The position numbers were made by a program, and so were the translations under genes. From positions 1 through 41,176 of the forward strand of contig CAYJAZ010000024.1 of the NCBI GenBank assembly GCA_964368455.1: 41,176 bases of DNA, in the 5' to 3' direction. The notes beneath the pieces are model-generated. The model saw only the letters and a list, made by a program, of their open reading frames with translations. It was not told where the DNA came from and did not search any database. This DNA is from CAYJAZ01 sp964368455. Its GTDB lineage: Bacteria > Desulfobacterota > Desulfovibrionia > Desulfovibrionales > Desulfovibrionaceae. Positions 1 to 8,686 of the stretch are shown piece by piece (position 1 is the stretch's first letter; every line of letters begins with the position of its first letter).

Positions 1-39
1 AGCGCCGAGAATATTAGTTGGCATTACATTATTTTTTTA

Positions 40-149
40 TTTGCGAAAAAGTTTTAAGCTTCGCTTAAATACTGTTTCGCTTTAAAATAAGAAGAAATTA
101 GTTTTAGCATAGAGCAATTTTTCCATTTATCACTGCGTTCTAAATGTGT
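40..149 (+). repeat. Dispersed repeat, copy 1 (left end of window)
   Basis: This begins TTTGCGAAAAAGTTTTAAG, continues with CTTAAATACTGTTTCGC and ends near a CACTGCGTTC-type segment. The first two blocks form an imperfect inverted repeat. The same order of blocks recurs at 40327-40455 in this orientation and at about 40676-40811 and 41025-41160 in reverse. Positions 1-243 contain no gene that I can support; cyuA ends at 244 on the minus strand. Confidence 0.75.
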
Positions 150-243
150 GTAAAGATTGTTTTATATTAAAATTTTTCTCTACTGCTCTAAGCAAAAGCT
201 TTTAGTTCATTCATTTTATAGAAGAGCTTTTACTATTGCTTTT

Positions 244-1518
244 TTATCTTTTATCTTTATCTATCATAATATTGATAAGGTTCATATCCACATCTTTCAT
301 GCCTTCTTTAGACAAACGTGCAACACTTTCAATAGTTTGCTCTACAGTTTTACTTACAATACCATCTGTTTGCGTCGCAATACAGCCATTGAGAGCAAGC
401 TTTGCGGCAAGCACAGCTTCTCCAGAACAAGTAGATATTTTTATAGCGCATCCATCCTTAGCACCATCACACATAATACCAGAAAGATTAGCAAAAACAT
501 TTTGCATAGCTCCTTCTATCTGTGTTTGATTTCCACCAAGTATCCAGCAAATTGCCGCTGCCGAACTCGCTCCAGAAAACATAGCACCGCAGATAGGGCT
601 CAATCTTCCAATAGCGTATTTGATTCTAATTGCTATCAAGATGCACATAAATAAAGCCCGCAAAGTTTTTTCTTCGCTCAAATCTAAAAATTTGCAAGTT
701 GCCACTACGGGTAAAATAGCCTGAAAACCTTGATTACCACTTCCCAATACAGTCATTGCTGAATAAGGGCCACCGCCCATACGCATATCACTTGCACCAG
801 CAACAGTCATTTTTACATAATAAAACAAATCTCTTGGAAGAAGATCAGAATCCATCATTTCTTTAATTGTTTTGCCAATTTTCATTCCATAATCATTTTC
901 TAAGCCTTCATTTGAAGCAATGCTATTCACTTCAATAGCTTGTCTTAAAAAATAAATTTCTTCAATTGGAATTTCACAAGCAACTTGAACTAATTCAGAA
1001 ATAGTATTTTCTAAAATAGATAAATCTTCATTTACTTGACTTTCTCTTCTTGCATCATAAAGTATTTTACCGTCTTTTTCCACATAGATAAGCTGATCGT
1101 GTCTGTCTAAGGTAAGTGATTTTACGCTTTCATCTTCGTTTTGAGCTATAACTTCAATAATAACTCTTGTGTCTTGAATTACTTCAAGTTCAATAAAATC
1201 TTTATCCAATAATTTATGTGCTTTAGCTAAATTTTCAGCATTAACCATTGAAAATATTTCCATATCATTATTTTCTTTGGCTAATAAATACCCCAAACTT
1301 GCAGCCAAGGGTATGCCAGCTTCATTTGTGTGTGGAATTTTTACATTAAATGCATTTTTAAATATATTCGAACTTATTTTAAGTTTGATCTTATTTGGAG
1401 CCTTATCTAGATGAATGCAAGTATTTGAAACAGCAAGGCCAACTGCTACTGGTTCTGTACAGCCTAAACTTAATGTCATTTCTGATTTTACTAAATCTAT
1501 AAATTCTTGATTTTTCAA
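244..1518 (-). CDS. cyuA: L-cysteine desulfidase family protein (CyuA/YhaM, UPF0597)
   Basis: This 424-residue protein matches the serine dehydratase alpha-like/UPF0597 family, whose members break L-cysteine into sulfide, ammonia and pyruvate with an oxygen-sensitive Fe-S cluster. Visible support is LSLGCTEP near the N terminus (Cys20) and three further cysteines in SPICGAM (Cys310) and CDGAKDGC (Cys350, Cys357). This four-cysteine layout, with gaps of 40 and 7, is what I recall for the cluster ligands of archaeal L-cysteine desulfidase. The start is TTG at 1518, preceded six bases upstream by AGGAG; no ATG fits better. It is probably cytosolic and would supply sulfide and pyruvate. It stands alone, with a chemoreceptor gene upstream on the same strand and a terminator between. 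The family call is firm; the substrate is inferred. Confidence 0.85.
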   Translation of the reverse strand: MKNQEFIDLVKSEMTLSLGCTEPVAVGLAVSNTCIHLDKAPNKIKLKISSNIFKNAFNVKIPHTNEAGIPLAASLGYLLAKENNDMEIFSMVNAENLAKAHKLLDKDFIELEVIQDTRVIIEVIAQNEDESVKSLTLDRHDQLIYVEKDGKILYDARRESQVNEDLSILENTISELVQVACEIPIEEIYFLRQAIEVNSIASNEGLENDYGMKIGKTIKEMMDSDLLPRDLFYYVKMTVAGASDMRMGGGPYSAMTVLGSGNQGFQAILPVVATCKFLDLSEEKTLRALFMCILIAIRIKYAIGRLSPICGAMFSGASSAAAICWILGGNQTQIEGAMQNVFANLSGIMCDGAKDGCAIKISTCSGEAVLAAKLALNGCIATQTDGIVSKTVEQTIESVARLSKEGMKDVDMNLINIMIDKDKR

Positions 1519-1610
1519 AATTTACTCCTAAAAAACATATCTTTGCATAAATTATTATAAATATTAATATGTACCTACTATAATAAATAAAAAAAAGCAA
1601 AGAAAAATGA

Positions 1611-1641
1611 AAAAGCCTGCATTTTTCAAGTACAGGCTTTT
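1611..1641 (-). terminator. Rho-independent terminator of the chemoreceptor gene
   Basis: AAGCCTG and CAGGCTT form the stem and flank about 13 bases. On the minus strand the stem is followed by a T-rich tract, which suits the chemoreceptor gene that ends at 1661. Confidence 0.75.
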
Positions 1642-1660
1642 TTAATTTTGTTTTAGACTT

Positions 1661-3833
1661 TTATACTTTAGACATTGTTTCTTGCAATTCTAAGGCTTGC
1701 CCTGCTAATTCACGTATTGCATCAGCAGATTGAAGAATAGCATCAGCATTTTTATTTACAACTTCATTGATATCACTCATAGATTTTGAAATAGCTTCTG
1801 AAACTGTGGTTTGTTCACTTGCAGCATTTGCTATTTGGTGAATCATATCAGTATTTAAACTTGTAACACTAGCAATTTCTTGCAGAGATTCTTCTGATTG
1901 TTTTGCAAATTCAGAGGTTTGAGATATTTGCTGTACAACGCGTTTTACTTCTTCTTGATTAGCCGTACTTGAAACTTGTATTGAACGCACGCTTTCACTT
2001 ACTTCACGAGTTGCGTCCATTGTTTTTTCAGCTAATTTTCTTACTTCATCCGCAACAACAGCAAATCCTCGTCCTGCTTCACCAGCTCTTGCAGCTTCAA
2101 TAGCAGCATTTAATGCCAATAGATTTGTTTGATCAGCAATATCAGTAATTACATTAATAATGCTTCCAATTCCGTCTGAAAGTTGATCTAATTTTTCCAT
2201 ATTTCCGGAGAGATTTTCAGCAGAACCTGTCAATGTATGCATTGCATTAGACATCTTACCAATAGTTTCAATACCTTCACGTGCTTTTTCAAGAACAATA
2301 TTACTTTGATCAGCTGTGCCTGTTGCATTATGAGCTACTTCTTGCACAGAAGCATTCATTTCTGTCATTGCCGTACTTGTTTTTTCAATATGATCACGCT
2401 GGAAATTAGAACCATCGACAATAAGTTCTGTTTGAGCTGAAAGCTCTTCAGTTGCAGAAGCTACACGATTTGCAATTTCAGTAGCGTGAATCGACATAGT
2501 TTTTATTGCTTCGCCTTGTTCATGAACCTTTGTGATATTATTTAGAAATTCTATATATCCTACAGGATTACGATCGTCATCAAAAAGAGGACTTGCAAAA
2601 ACATCAAAATACATATTCTTACCATTTACAACACAAGGAGCGACTGCATTTATTCCCTCGCCTTTATCCATAGCAGTACAGCCTAAACAATATTCATTGC
2701 CACAAGCTGGCGAATTGAAAAATGCTCCGCAATTTTTACCAATAGTATCAGTTGTTCCTAAGGTTTCTTGAGCTGTTTTATTCATATAAACGATTTTATT
2801 ATCATGTGTTGCAGTAAAAATATTTGTTGGCATACTGTCGAGTAATTCTTGATAAGAATTTACTAATCGATTGAGAGAAGTAACAAGTATTTTAAAACCA
2901 CCCTCAAACTTTGTATCGTCTGCGTGAGCTGTCAATGCGCCAGAAGAAACTTTTTGAGAAGTTTGAGAAATTTCATCAACAATAGAATTTAAGTTAAACA
3001 ATATTGTTCGTATCGCATCAATCAGCTGGCCAATTTCATCTTTTTTATTTGATTGAATAGTAGCCGATAAATTACCTTGGCTCACTTCTTTTGCAAAAAC
3101 AGTTGATAATTCAATTGGTTTAACTACGGCTTGTTGCGTAAATAAATAGGAAAGAACAGCTAAAGCAATAGTAATATACATACAAGTCATGGCAATACTT
3201 TTAGATCTTGTGAATTTATCAGTAACTTCTTGAGCAAGGCCATCAGTTCTTATCGCAAGCTTAGAAAAGAAAATATTTATTGGAGTCATAATTTTTTCAG
3301 CTTCATTCCTGTATTTGTCGCCAAAAACTAATTTTATCGCCATTGTTTGATTTGGTGCAGCATTTATTGTGTAATTACCATTACTATCTTTAAATTTCCC
3401 TTGCATAGCATTCATGGCTTCAATTTCAATACCAACTAAAGTGTTTGAAAGCATATTAGATTTTTCAAGCAAAGCAAATTCTTCGTCTNNNNNNNNNNTA
3501 TTGCTTTAATAAATCAAGCAATGCCACATTTTTAGAAGGTGCTACTAAAGCATCTTGTGGACGCGGTAATTTGCCTGCTCTGACATCAACAATTTTATTG
3601 TAAGCTGTTATAAAGCTTTCGTCATTATTTGCTACGTATAATCGAACATTATCTGTGAGCGATTCAGATGAATCCCTAAGTTCACGTGATAATTCAATGA
3701 GTTTTTCATTATTTTTATTAACTTCTTGAATTTCTGTGAAAGCACTGCTTGCATTAAAGAGAAAATACAATGATACAAAGATCATAAGCACAACTAAAAA
3801 ATTTGAAATAAAAAAAGTAGTCCTGATTTTCAT
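1661..3833 (-). CDS. Methyl-accepting chemotaxis protein with a PAS domain, interrupted by an assembly gap
   Basis: This is one chemoreceptor gene broken by 10 N at 3489-3498. The 5' part (3499-3833) encodes a membrane segment (NFLVVLMIFVSLYFLF) and the start of a helical sensor domain. The remainder gives a second membrane segment, a HAMP domain, a PAS domain (around LLDSMPTNIF) and the signalling hairpin with the conserved tip DQTNLLALNAAIEAARAGEA, and ends MSKV without a CheR-binding pentapeptide. The PAS domain carries a cysteine cluster (CGAFFNSPACGNEYCLGC) that might bind metal or sense redox. Sequence next to the gap stays open in frame as DEEFALLEKS. Frame is restored only if the true gap is a multiple of 3, so 10 is a placeholder and I do not regard this as a pseudogene. 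I saw no sigma-28 site upstream. Confidence 0.88.
3489..3498. other. Assembly gap (10 N)
   Basis: Ten undetermined bases lie inside the chemoreceptor gene. With the flanking codons read in frame (…LLDLLKQ-TAN on one side, NNA-GAC GAA GAA on the other), the true number must be divisible by 3. Nine bases would leave room for a Tyr and three residues before DEEF. Confidence 0.95.
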
Positions 3834-4125
3834 AATTATTCCTATTTTTCAAAAATTATAGAATACGAAACTGGAAAACAAAAAAGCAAGATCAATCTAA
3901 AATATAACTTTTATAATATATTTGTGAAACACTCTAACATTCTGTAACTAAAAACAAAAAATAGCGTTAAAAGGAATAAAAAACATTCATCACAAATTCA
4001 AAAAATTCAATTTTTTAAAGCAATAAAACTCGTTATAAATTAATATTAAATTAATATCTTTTTACCTTTTTGTCAATCTAATAATATAATAATGAGAAAG
4101 AACAAAAGATTAATTGTGTATATCT

Positions 4126-4809
4126 CTATCCAGAAAGAATTTTTTTAAAGGCTAAAACATCAAGGATGAATGTTTTATTTTTAGAATAAGGACCAATGAT
4201 TCCATCTCTTTCAAGTTTTTTAAGATTTTTATTCAATGTAACTCTGTGCACACCAAGAACATTTGCAAAATCTTGCTGATTTAAATCTGTTTTTGCATAA
4301 AGAATATTATTGTTGTTGAAGATATGCTGCTCAAGAATTTTACAAATGAGATAAGGAATATTTTGTGAAGGAAAGAAAATGCTTTGCTGTGCAAAAAGCA
4401 TAGTTTTTGTTGCTAAACTTTTAATAATACTCATTGTAAGATCTGGATGCTGAGTCAACAAGCGATTGTAAACAAAGTCTTTATTAAACATATAAAAAGT
4501 ACTATCTTGTGTGAGTATTATAGAGCAATTTGAGAGAAAAGCGTCAAAAAAAGCACCTTCGCCTATAATATTTGGAGCTTTTGCTTTCCAAAGTAAGCGT
4601 TCTCTACCGTCAGTATGAATGAGATTGAGCTTTACTTCGCCCTCAGCCAAATAATAAAGGTTAGACCAAATCTCACCAGCTCTCAAAAGTTCGTGACCTT
4701 TTGGTTTTGAAATTTTAACGCCTTGATTCAATATCTTATCCCACTTTGCTTCTATTGGTGGGACTATAACAACGGATGATTTTGCTGATATTTCCATGCT
4801 ATACAACAC
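4126..4809 (-). CDS. Crp/Fnr-family transcriptional regulator
   Basis: This protein of 223-227 residues has an N-terminal cyclic-nucleotide-binding-like beta-barrel (around KGHELLRAGEIWSNLYYLAEG), a dimerisation helix, and a C-terminal winged helix with the recognition region LNQQDFANVLGVHRVTLNKN followed by LKKLERDGII. It lacks the N-terminal cysteine cluster of FNR, so it is not an Fe-S oxygen sensor of that type; the effector is unknown. The start is uncertain: GTG at 4809 or ATG at 4797, neither with a clear Shine-Dalgarno sequence. It is divergent from trxB. A TGTAG-N6-CTACA dyad lies in the shared intergenic region and could be its own operator. Confidence 0.85.
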   Translation of the reverse strand: MLYSMEISAKSSVVIVPPIEAKWDKILNQGVKISKPKGHELLRAGEIWSNLYYLAEGEVKLNLIHTDGRERLLWKAKAPNIIGEGAFFDAFLSNCSIILTQDSTFYMFNKDFVYNRLLTQHPDLTMSIIKSLATKTMLFAQQSIFFPSQNIPYLICKILEQHIFNNNNILYAKTDLNQQDFANVLGVHRVTLNKNLKKLERDGIIGPYSKNKTFILDVLAFKKILSG

Positions 4810-4874
4810 TTTTTTTATTTTTAATGAAATAAATTTGCAATAAAAAAATAAAAAAGATTACTTTTTTTTCTAAT

Positions 4875-4890
4875 TGTAGTAAGAGCTACA
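4875..4890. promoter_or_regulatory. Crp-type dyad between crp-like gene and trxB
   Basis: TGTAG and CTACA are perfect 5-base arms separated by 6 bases, the geometry of Crp-family sites (TGTGA-N6-TCACA). Its location upstream of the regulator gene suggests autoregulation, but a dyad this short could arise by chance. Confidence 0.35.
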
Positions 4891-5065
4891 GTTTTTGTCA
4901 AGCAAGAGTGCTATAAAATATGAATACTGATGAAAAAAGTAACAAGCACAATATTTCGTGCCTTTTTCTGCAATTTCAATAAAAGCAGAAAAGATAATAA
5001 CAAAAAAATCTTAAGCTAAAAAACACTCGTTAAATAAAGACTTTAGCTAAGAAAAGAGGTGTTCT

Positions 5066-5989
5066 ATGTCGCAATACGATGTAATTATTGTAGGAGCTGG
5101 ACCTGCTGGTATGACAGCTGCAATTTATGCTGTACGAGCAAATCTAAAAACTTTAATGCTTGATCAACTTGCTCCAGGCGGTCAGATTATCAATACCAAC
5201 GAAATAGAAAACTATCCTGGTGTTGGTGCTATTAATGGTGCTGAACTTGCAATAAAGATGTTTGAGCAAACACAAGAATTAGGTGCTGAATTTGACTATA
5301 AAACTGTCACAGAAATCGAAGATAAAGGTGTTATTAAATTAGTGAAATGCCTTGAAGACGACACAGTTTATGAAACAAAATCTATCATTCTTGCTTCAGG
5401 AACTCGTCCACGCAGATTAGGTATTCCTGGCGAAGAAGAATTTGCTGGTGCTGGCCTTAGTTGGTGTGCTATTTGTGATGGTGCTCAATATAAAGGAAAG
5501 GATGTTGTTGTTATTGGTGGCGGAAATTCAGCTGTTGAAGAATCTCTCTACCTTGCAAGCATCACAAACAAACTTACAGTTGTTACTATGTTTGATCTTA
5601 CAGCTGATCCAAAAGCTTGTGATAAATTGCGCGCACTAGAAAATGTGACTATTTATCCATACCAAGAAATTTTGGAAATCACTGGCACAGACAAGCTCAC
5701 AGGCATTCGTTTTAAATCAACAAAAGAAGATGCAACAGAACGTGAAGTTTCATGTGATGGTATCTTTGAATATATTGGCCTTGAACCTACAGCAACTTTT
5801 TGTAAGTCTCTAGGAATATTGAATGAACACGGTTTTATTGAAGTTGATCATAGCATGAAAACAAAGATAGATGGTATCTTTGGTGCTGGCGATATCAACA
5901 CAAAATTTATCCGACAAGTTGTTACAGCTTGCTCTGATGGTGCTATTGCTGCAAATTCAGCACAAAAATATATAGAAAGTCTTAATTAG
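5066..5989 (+). CDS. trxB: Thioredoxin reductase
   Basis: This 307-residue FAD/NADPH flavoprotein is of normal length for low-molecular-weight thioredoxin reductase. It shows the FAD-binding GAGPAGMTAAIYAVRA near residue 11, GGQI, the redox-active pair C134-A-I-C137 followed by D, the NADPH-binding GGGNSAVEE, and the C-terminal GAGDINTKFIRQVVTACSDGAIAA. The centre is CAIC rather than the commoner CATC. The ATG is preceded by AAGAGG. Thioredoxin follows after 10 bases, so the two form an operon, and the arylsulfotransferase-like gene may be part of it. The product reduces thioredoxin in the cytosol. Confidence 0.96.
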   Translation: MSQYDVIIVGAGPAGMTAAIYAVRANLKTLMLDQLAPGGQIINTNEIENYPGVGAINGAELAIKMFEQTQELGAEFDYKTVTEIEDKGVIKLVKCLEDDTVYETKSIILASGTRPRRLGIPGEEEFAGAGLSWCAICDGAQYKGKDVVVIGGGNSAVEESLYLASITNKLTVVTMFDLTADPKACDKLRALENVTIYPYQEILEITGTDKLTGIRFKSTKEDATEREVSCDGIFEYIGLEPTATFCKSLGILNEHGFIEVDHSMKTKIDGIFGAGDINTKFIRQVVTACSDGAIAANSAQKYIESLN

Positions 5990-5999
5990 GAGATATACA

Positions 6000-6311
6000 A
6001 TGATTAAAGAAATGACAACAGCAGAATTCGATGCTTATGACAAAAACGGCCCTATTTTAGTTGAATTTTATTCAAAAACTTGTGGCCCTTGCAAAATGCT
6101 TTCCTTTGTATTGAAAGACATTGATAAAAACGATCCTGATTTCCCAATCTTTACTGTTGACTTCAACGAAAACGAAGATTTAAAAGAAAGAATGGGCGTA
6201 AAAGGCTTCCCTACTATGCTTTTCCTAAAAGATGGTGCAGAAGTTTCACGTTTAGAAGGCTTAAAGCAAAAGCCTGCAATTTTGGCTGAAATAGCAAAAA
6301 TTAAAGCTTAA
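6000..6311 (+). CDS. trxA: Thioredoxin
   Basis: This 103-residue thioredoxin fold has the active site C28-G-P-C31 and the cis-proline motif GFPTMLF. The residue before the first cysteine is Thr (SKTCGPC) instead of the usual Trp, as seen in some divergent thioredoxins, which may shift its redox potential. The start ATG follows AGGAG with normal spacing. It sits 10 bases after trxB, which makes it the natural partner of that reductase, and 58 bases before the arylsulfotransferase-like gene. Confidence 0.95.
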   Translation: MIKEMTTAEFDAYDKNGPILVEFYSKTCGPCKMLSFVLKDIDKNDPDFPIFTVDFNENEDLKERMGVKGFPTMLFLKDGAEVSRLEGLKQKPAILAEIAKIKA

Positions 6312-6369
6312 TTTTTTGCTGTGAAAAATTCACTATAAACATACAACTTAATTATTTGGAGTTCATGCC

Positions 6370-8241
6370 ATGAGTACATTTGTTACCCACACCTACAGTG
6401 AACATTTAATTTCAAAGCAAAACAGAATTGAAAAAGAATTTCTTGCAGCTTTTGAAACAGAAAAACCTTGTTTAGACAAAGCAACTGTTATTGTAAATCC
6501 TTACGAAACAAATCCACTTGCAGCTCTTATCCTCTTTAAAACTGATAAAAAAGCTGCTGCTACTCTAACTATTCACGGTAAAAACAATATTCGTGAAAAT
6601 ATTGTAAAAACTTTTGCTGAAGATAGTTCACACATTCTTCCTGTTATTGGCTTATACGAAGGCGAAACAAAGGTAAGTGTTGAACTTTCAACAGGCGAAA
6701 AGAAAGTATTTACTATCAAAGCACAAGATCTACCTGCTGATGTATGCCGTTGCCGTAATATCATGACTGACATTGATTATTTTGGCCATGATCTTATGTT
6801 CCTTACTCCAGCTGGTGAAAACTTTGCTACTGCTTATGACTATAAAGGTAATATTCGTTGGGTATGTACAGAACGTACTATGTTTGATATCAAACGCCTT
6901 AAAAACGGTAATATCCTCACAGGTTCAGGCCGTTACAGCAGAATGCCTTACAATTCCACAGGTTTATGGGAAATGGCATTAACAGGTAAAATCCTTAAAG
7001 AATACCGTATGCCTGGCAACTATCATCACGATCAATGGGAACTTGAAAGTGGCAATATAATTGCTTTAACTCAAGATTTCTATACAGATACAGTTGAAGA
7101 TATGCTTGTTGAACTAGACAGAAATACAGGCGAAGTTCTTCGCAAATGGGATTTCAAAGATTTCCTTCCACAAAATGTTGGTGGTTCAGGTTCTCAAGAT
7201 GCACACGATTGGTTCCACAACAATGCTCTTTGGGTTTGTGAAAAAACTCAAACAATCACTCTTTCAGGCCGTCATCAAGACGTTATCGTCAACTTTAATA
7301 TGGCTGATAGCACACTTAACTGGATTATTGGCGATCCTGAAGGCTGGCCACAAGAAATGCAAAAATATTTCTTCAAACCAGTTGGCGACACAGCTAATTT
7401 TGATTGGCAATACGAACAACACGCTTGTGTTATCTGTCCTAATGGTGATGTTATGGCATTTGATAATGGACAATGGCGTGCAAAATCAAAAGAAAAATAC
7501 ATCAAAAACCGTGACAACTTCTCACGTGGTGTACGCTATCGCATAGACAAAGAAAAAATGGAAATCGAACAAGTATGGCAATTTGGTAAAGAATGGGGTC
7601 AACACTTCTTCTCACCATATATTTGTAATGTTGAATACTATGCAGAAGGACATTATCTTGTTCATTCAGGCGGTATTGGTTCAATCGATGGTTATGCTTC
7701 TGACGCTCTTCCAGCTTTCTTAGACGCAAAAGAAGACGGCGTTGATGTTTATTCAAGAACAGTAGAAGAAAAAGACGGCGTATTACGCTATTTCATTGAA
7801 ACAGACGGTAACTTCTACCGTGCTGAACGTCTTAGCATCTACCACGATCAAGACAATCTCAAATTAGGCGAAGGTAAATTACTTGGCCAATTAGACATCA
7901 CTCCAACTTTTGACACAATTCCAGAAGTTGAAGAAGTTATGGAAGTTGTGCCTTTATTCCACCAATTAGTTGTAGCAGAAGAAGAAGATAAACTTGTATT
8001 AACTGGTTTATTCGAACGTGGCTCACTTGTAATGTATACTTTTGAAGGGCCTGAAGATCACGGCTACTACATCAATACAGCTGCAGTAAACCACCTTGCT
8101 ATGTGTTCTGGTGCTTTCTTAGAAAAAGACGATCGTGTTATCAAACACAGCGTAAGCAAGATCGGCCTCAAAGGAAAGTATGAAATCAAAATCATTATCA
8201 ATGATAAGAAATACCAAACAGGTGTTGTAGTATTTATCTAA
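6370..8241 (+). CDS. Arylsulfotransferase (ASST) family protein, predicted cytosolic
   Basis: This 623-residue protein resembles the PAPS-independent arylsulfate sulfotransferase family, beta-propellers that move sulfate between phenolic compounds through a sulfo-histidine intermediate. Histidine motifs are HDWFHNN (His279, His283), SGRHQDV (His302) and YEQHACVIC (His351); His302 and His351 are my best matches to the catalytic pair. Well-studied enzymes are periplasmic and matured by a DsbA-like oxidase. Here there is no signal peptide, and a CxxC (Cys353, Cys356) lies two residues after His351. The gene directly follows trxB-trxA, so thioredoxin might control those cysteines. Shine-Dalgarno TTGGAG precedes the ATG, and a strong terminator follows. 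Family fairly sure; substrate and location inferred. Confidence 0.8.
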   Translation: MSTFVTHTYSEHLISKQNRIEKEFLAAFETEKPCLDKATVIVNPYETNPLAALILFKTDKKAAATLTIHGKNNIRENIVKTFAEDSSHILPVIGLYEGETKVSVELSTGEKKVFTIKAQDLPADVCRCRNIMTDIDYFGHDLMFLTPAGENFATAYDYKGNIRWVCTERTMFDIKRLKNGNILTGSGRYSRMPYNSTGLWEMALTGKILKEYRMPGNYHHDQWELESGNIIALTQDFYTDTVEDMLVELDRNTGEVLRKWDFKDFLPQNVGGSGSQDAHDWFHNNALWVCEKTQTITLSGRHQDVIVNFNMADSTLNWIIGDPEGWPQEMQKYFFKPVGDTANFDWQYEQHACVICPNGDVMAFDNGQWRAKSKEKYIKNRDNFSRGVRYRIDKEKMEIEQVWQFGKEWGQHFFSPYICNVEYYAEGHYLVHSGGIGSIDGYASDALPAFLDAKEDGVDVYSRTVEEKDGVLRYFIETDGNFYRAERLSIYHDQDNLKLGEGKLLGQLDITPTFDTIPEVEEVMEVVPLFHQLVVAEEEDKLVLTGLFERGSLVMYTFEGPEDHGYYINTAAVNHLAMCSGAFLEKDDRVIKHSVSKIGLKGKYEIKIIINDKKYQTGVVVFI

Positions 8242-8273
8242 GCACTTAACTGATAAATAAATTATATCCACTT

Positions 8274-8305
8274 CCCCCTATAAATTTTTTGTAGGGGGAT
8301 TTTTT
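8274..8305 (+). terminator. Rho-independent terminator after the ASST-like gene
   Basis: The perfect stem CCCCCTA/TAGGGGG is followed at once by a run of T. It closes the trxB-trxA-ASST unit. Confidence 0.9.
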
Positions 8306-8323
8306 ATATTCTTTCGAAAAAAG

Positions 8324-8338
8324 TTTAACCGCGTTAAA
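8324..8338. promoter_or_regulatory. Perfect inverted repeat TTTAAC-CGC-GTTAAA
   Basis: This 15-base operator-like dyad lies in the 445-base gene-free interval 8242-8686 ahead of the RTX gene, about 100 bases upstream of the predicted promoter. No T-run follows, so it is not a terminator. The bound factor is unknown. Confidence 0.35.
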
Positions 8339-8433
8339 AGATCTTACATACAAAAAAATGCGAATTTTTTCTTCATATTCTCTCTAAATATAATCTACTT
8401 ATTTTTTCTAAAAGTAGTGAGTTATTTTTTTAC

Positions 8434-8462
8434 TTGACATAAATCAAAAAGAGAGCTATTAA
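8434..8462 (+). promoter_or_regulatory. Predicted promoter with overlapping FNR-type box for the RTX gene
   Basis: TTGACA, 17 bases, then TATTAA fits a sigma-70 promoter. The -35 element is also the left half of TTGACATAAATCAA (8434-8447), one base from the FNR/Crp-type consensus TTGAT-N4-ATCAA. If the sigma-70 reading is right, the box overlaps the promoter and would repress. A class II activator placement from a -10 a little further downstream is an alternative. Confidence 0.5.
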
Positions 8463-8519
8463 AAAACCAACTTCAGAATAGAAATTTACTTAAAATATCT
8501 TATTTCCTGATATATTCAT

Positions 8520-8633
8520 TAATACCCTACTGGTATAAAACTTAGTAATCTTAATAGCGATGCTAAGATTGAGTGTGTATTACTCTTTATTGAAGAGGTA
8601 TAGCTCATAAAACCTATCTTATTTTATAGGTTT
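8520..8633 (+). promoter_or_regulatory. Structured 5' leader of the RTX gene (four hairpins)
   Basis: Four short stems follow one another in the untranslated leader: ATACC/GGTAT (about 8522-8536), AATCTTA/TAAGATT (8547-8570), CTCTT/AAGAG (8583-8597) and AAACCTAT/ATAGGTTT (8610-8633). I do not recognise a known riboswitch class. It could be an unclassified regulatory RNA, an mRNA-stability element, or chance structure in AT-rich DNA. Confidence 0.4.
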
Positions 8634-8686
8634 GTTGTGAATTATTTTATTCTCTAATATTAAATTTATTTAAAGGATATACCACT

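Noticed and set aside
157..654. 165-residue reading frame on the plus strand over the cyuA 3' end
   Set aside because: It overlaps the well-supported desulfidase gene in antisense and has no recognisable domain or start signal.
8610..8633. AAACCTAT/ATAGGTTT hairpin as a terminator
   Set aside because: It is followed by GTTGTG rather than a T-run and lies 53 bases before the RTX start, so I list it as part of the leader structure instead.
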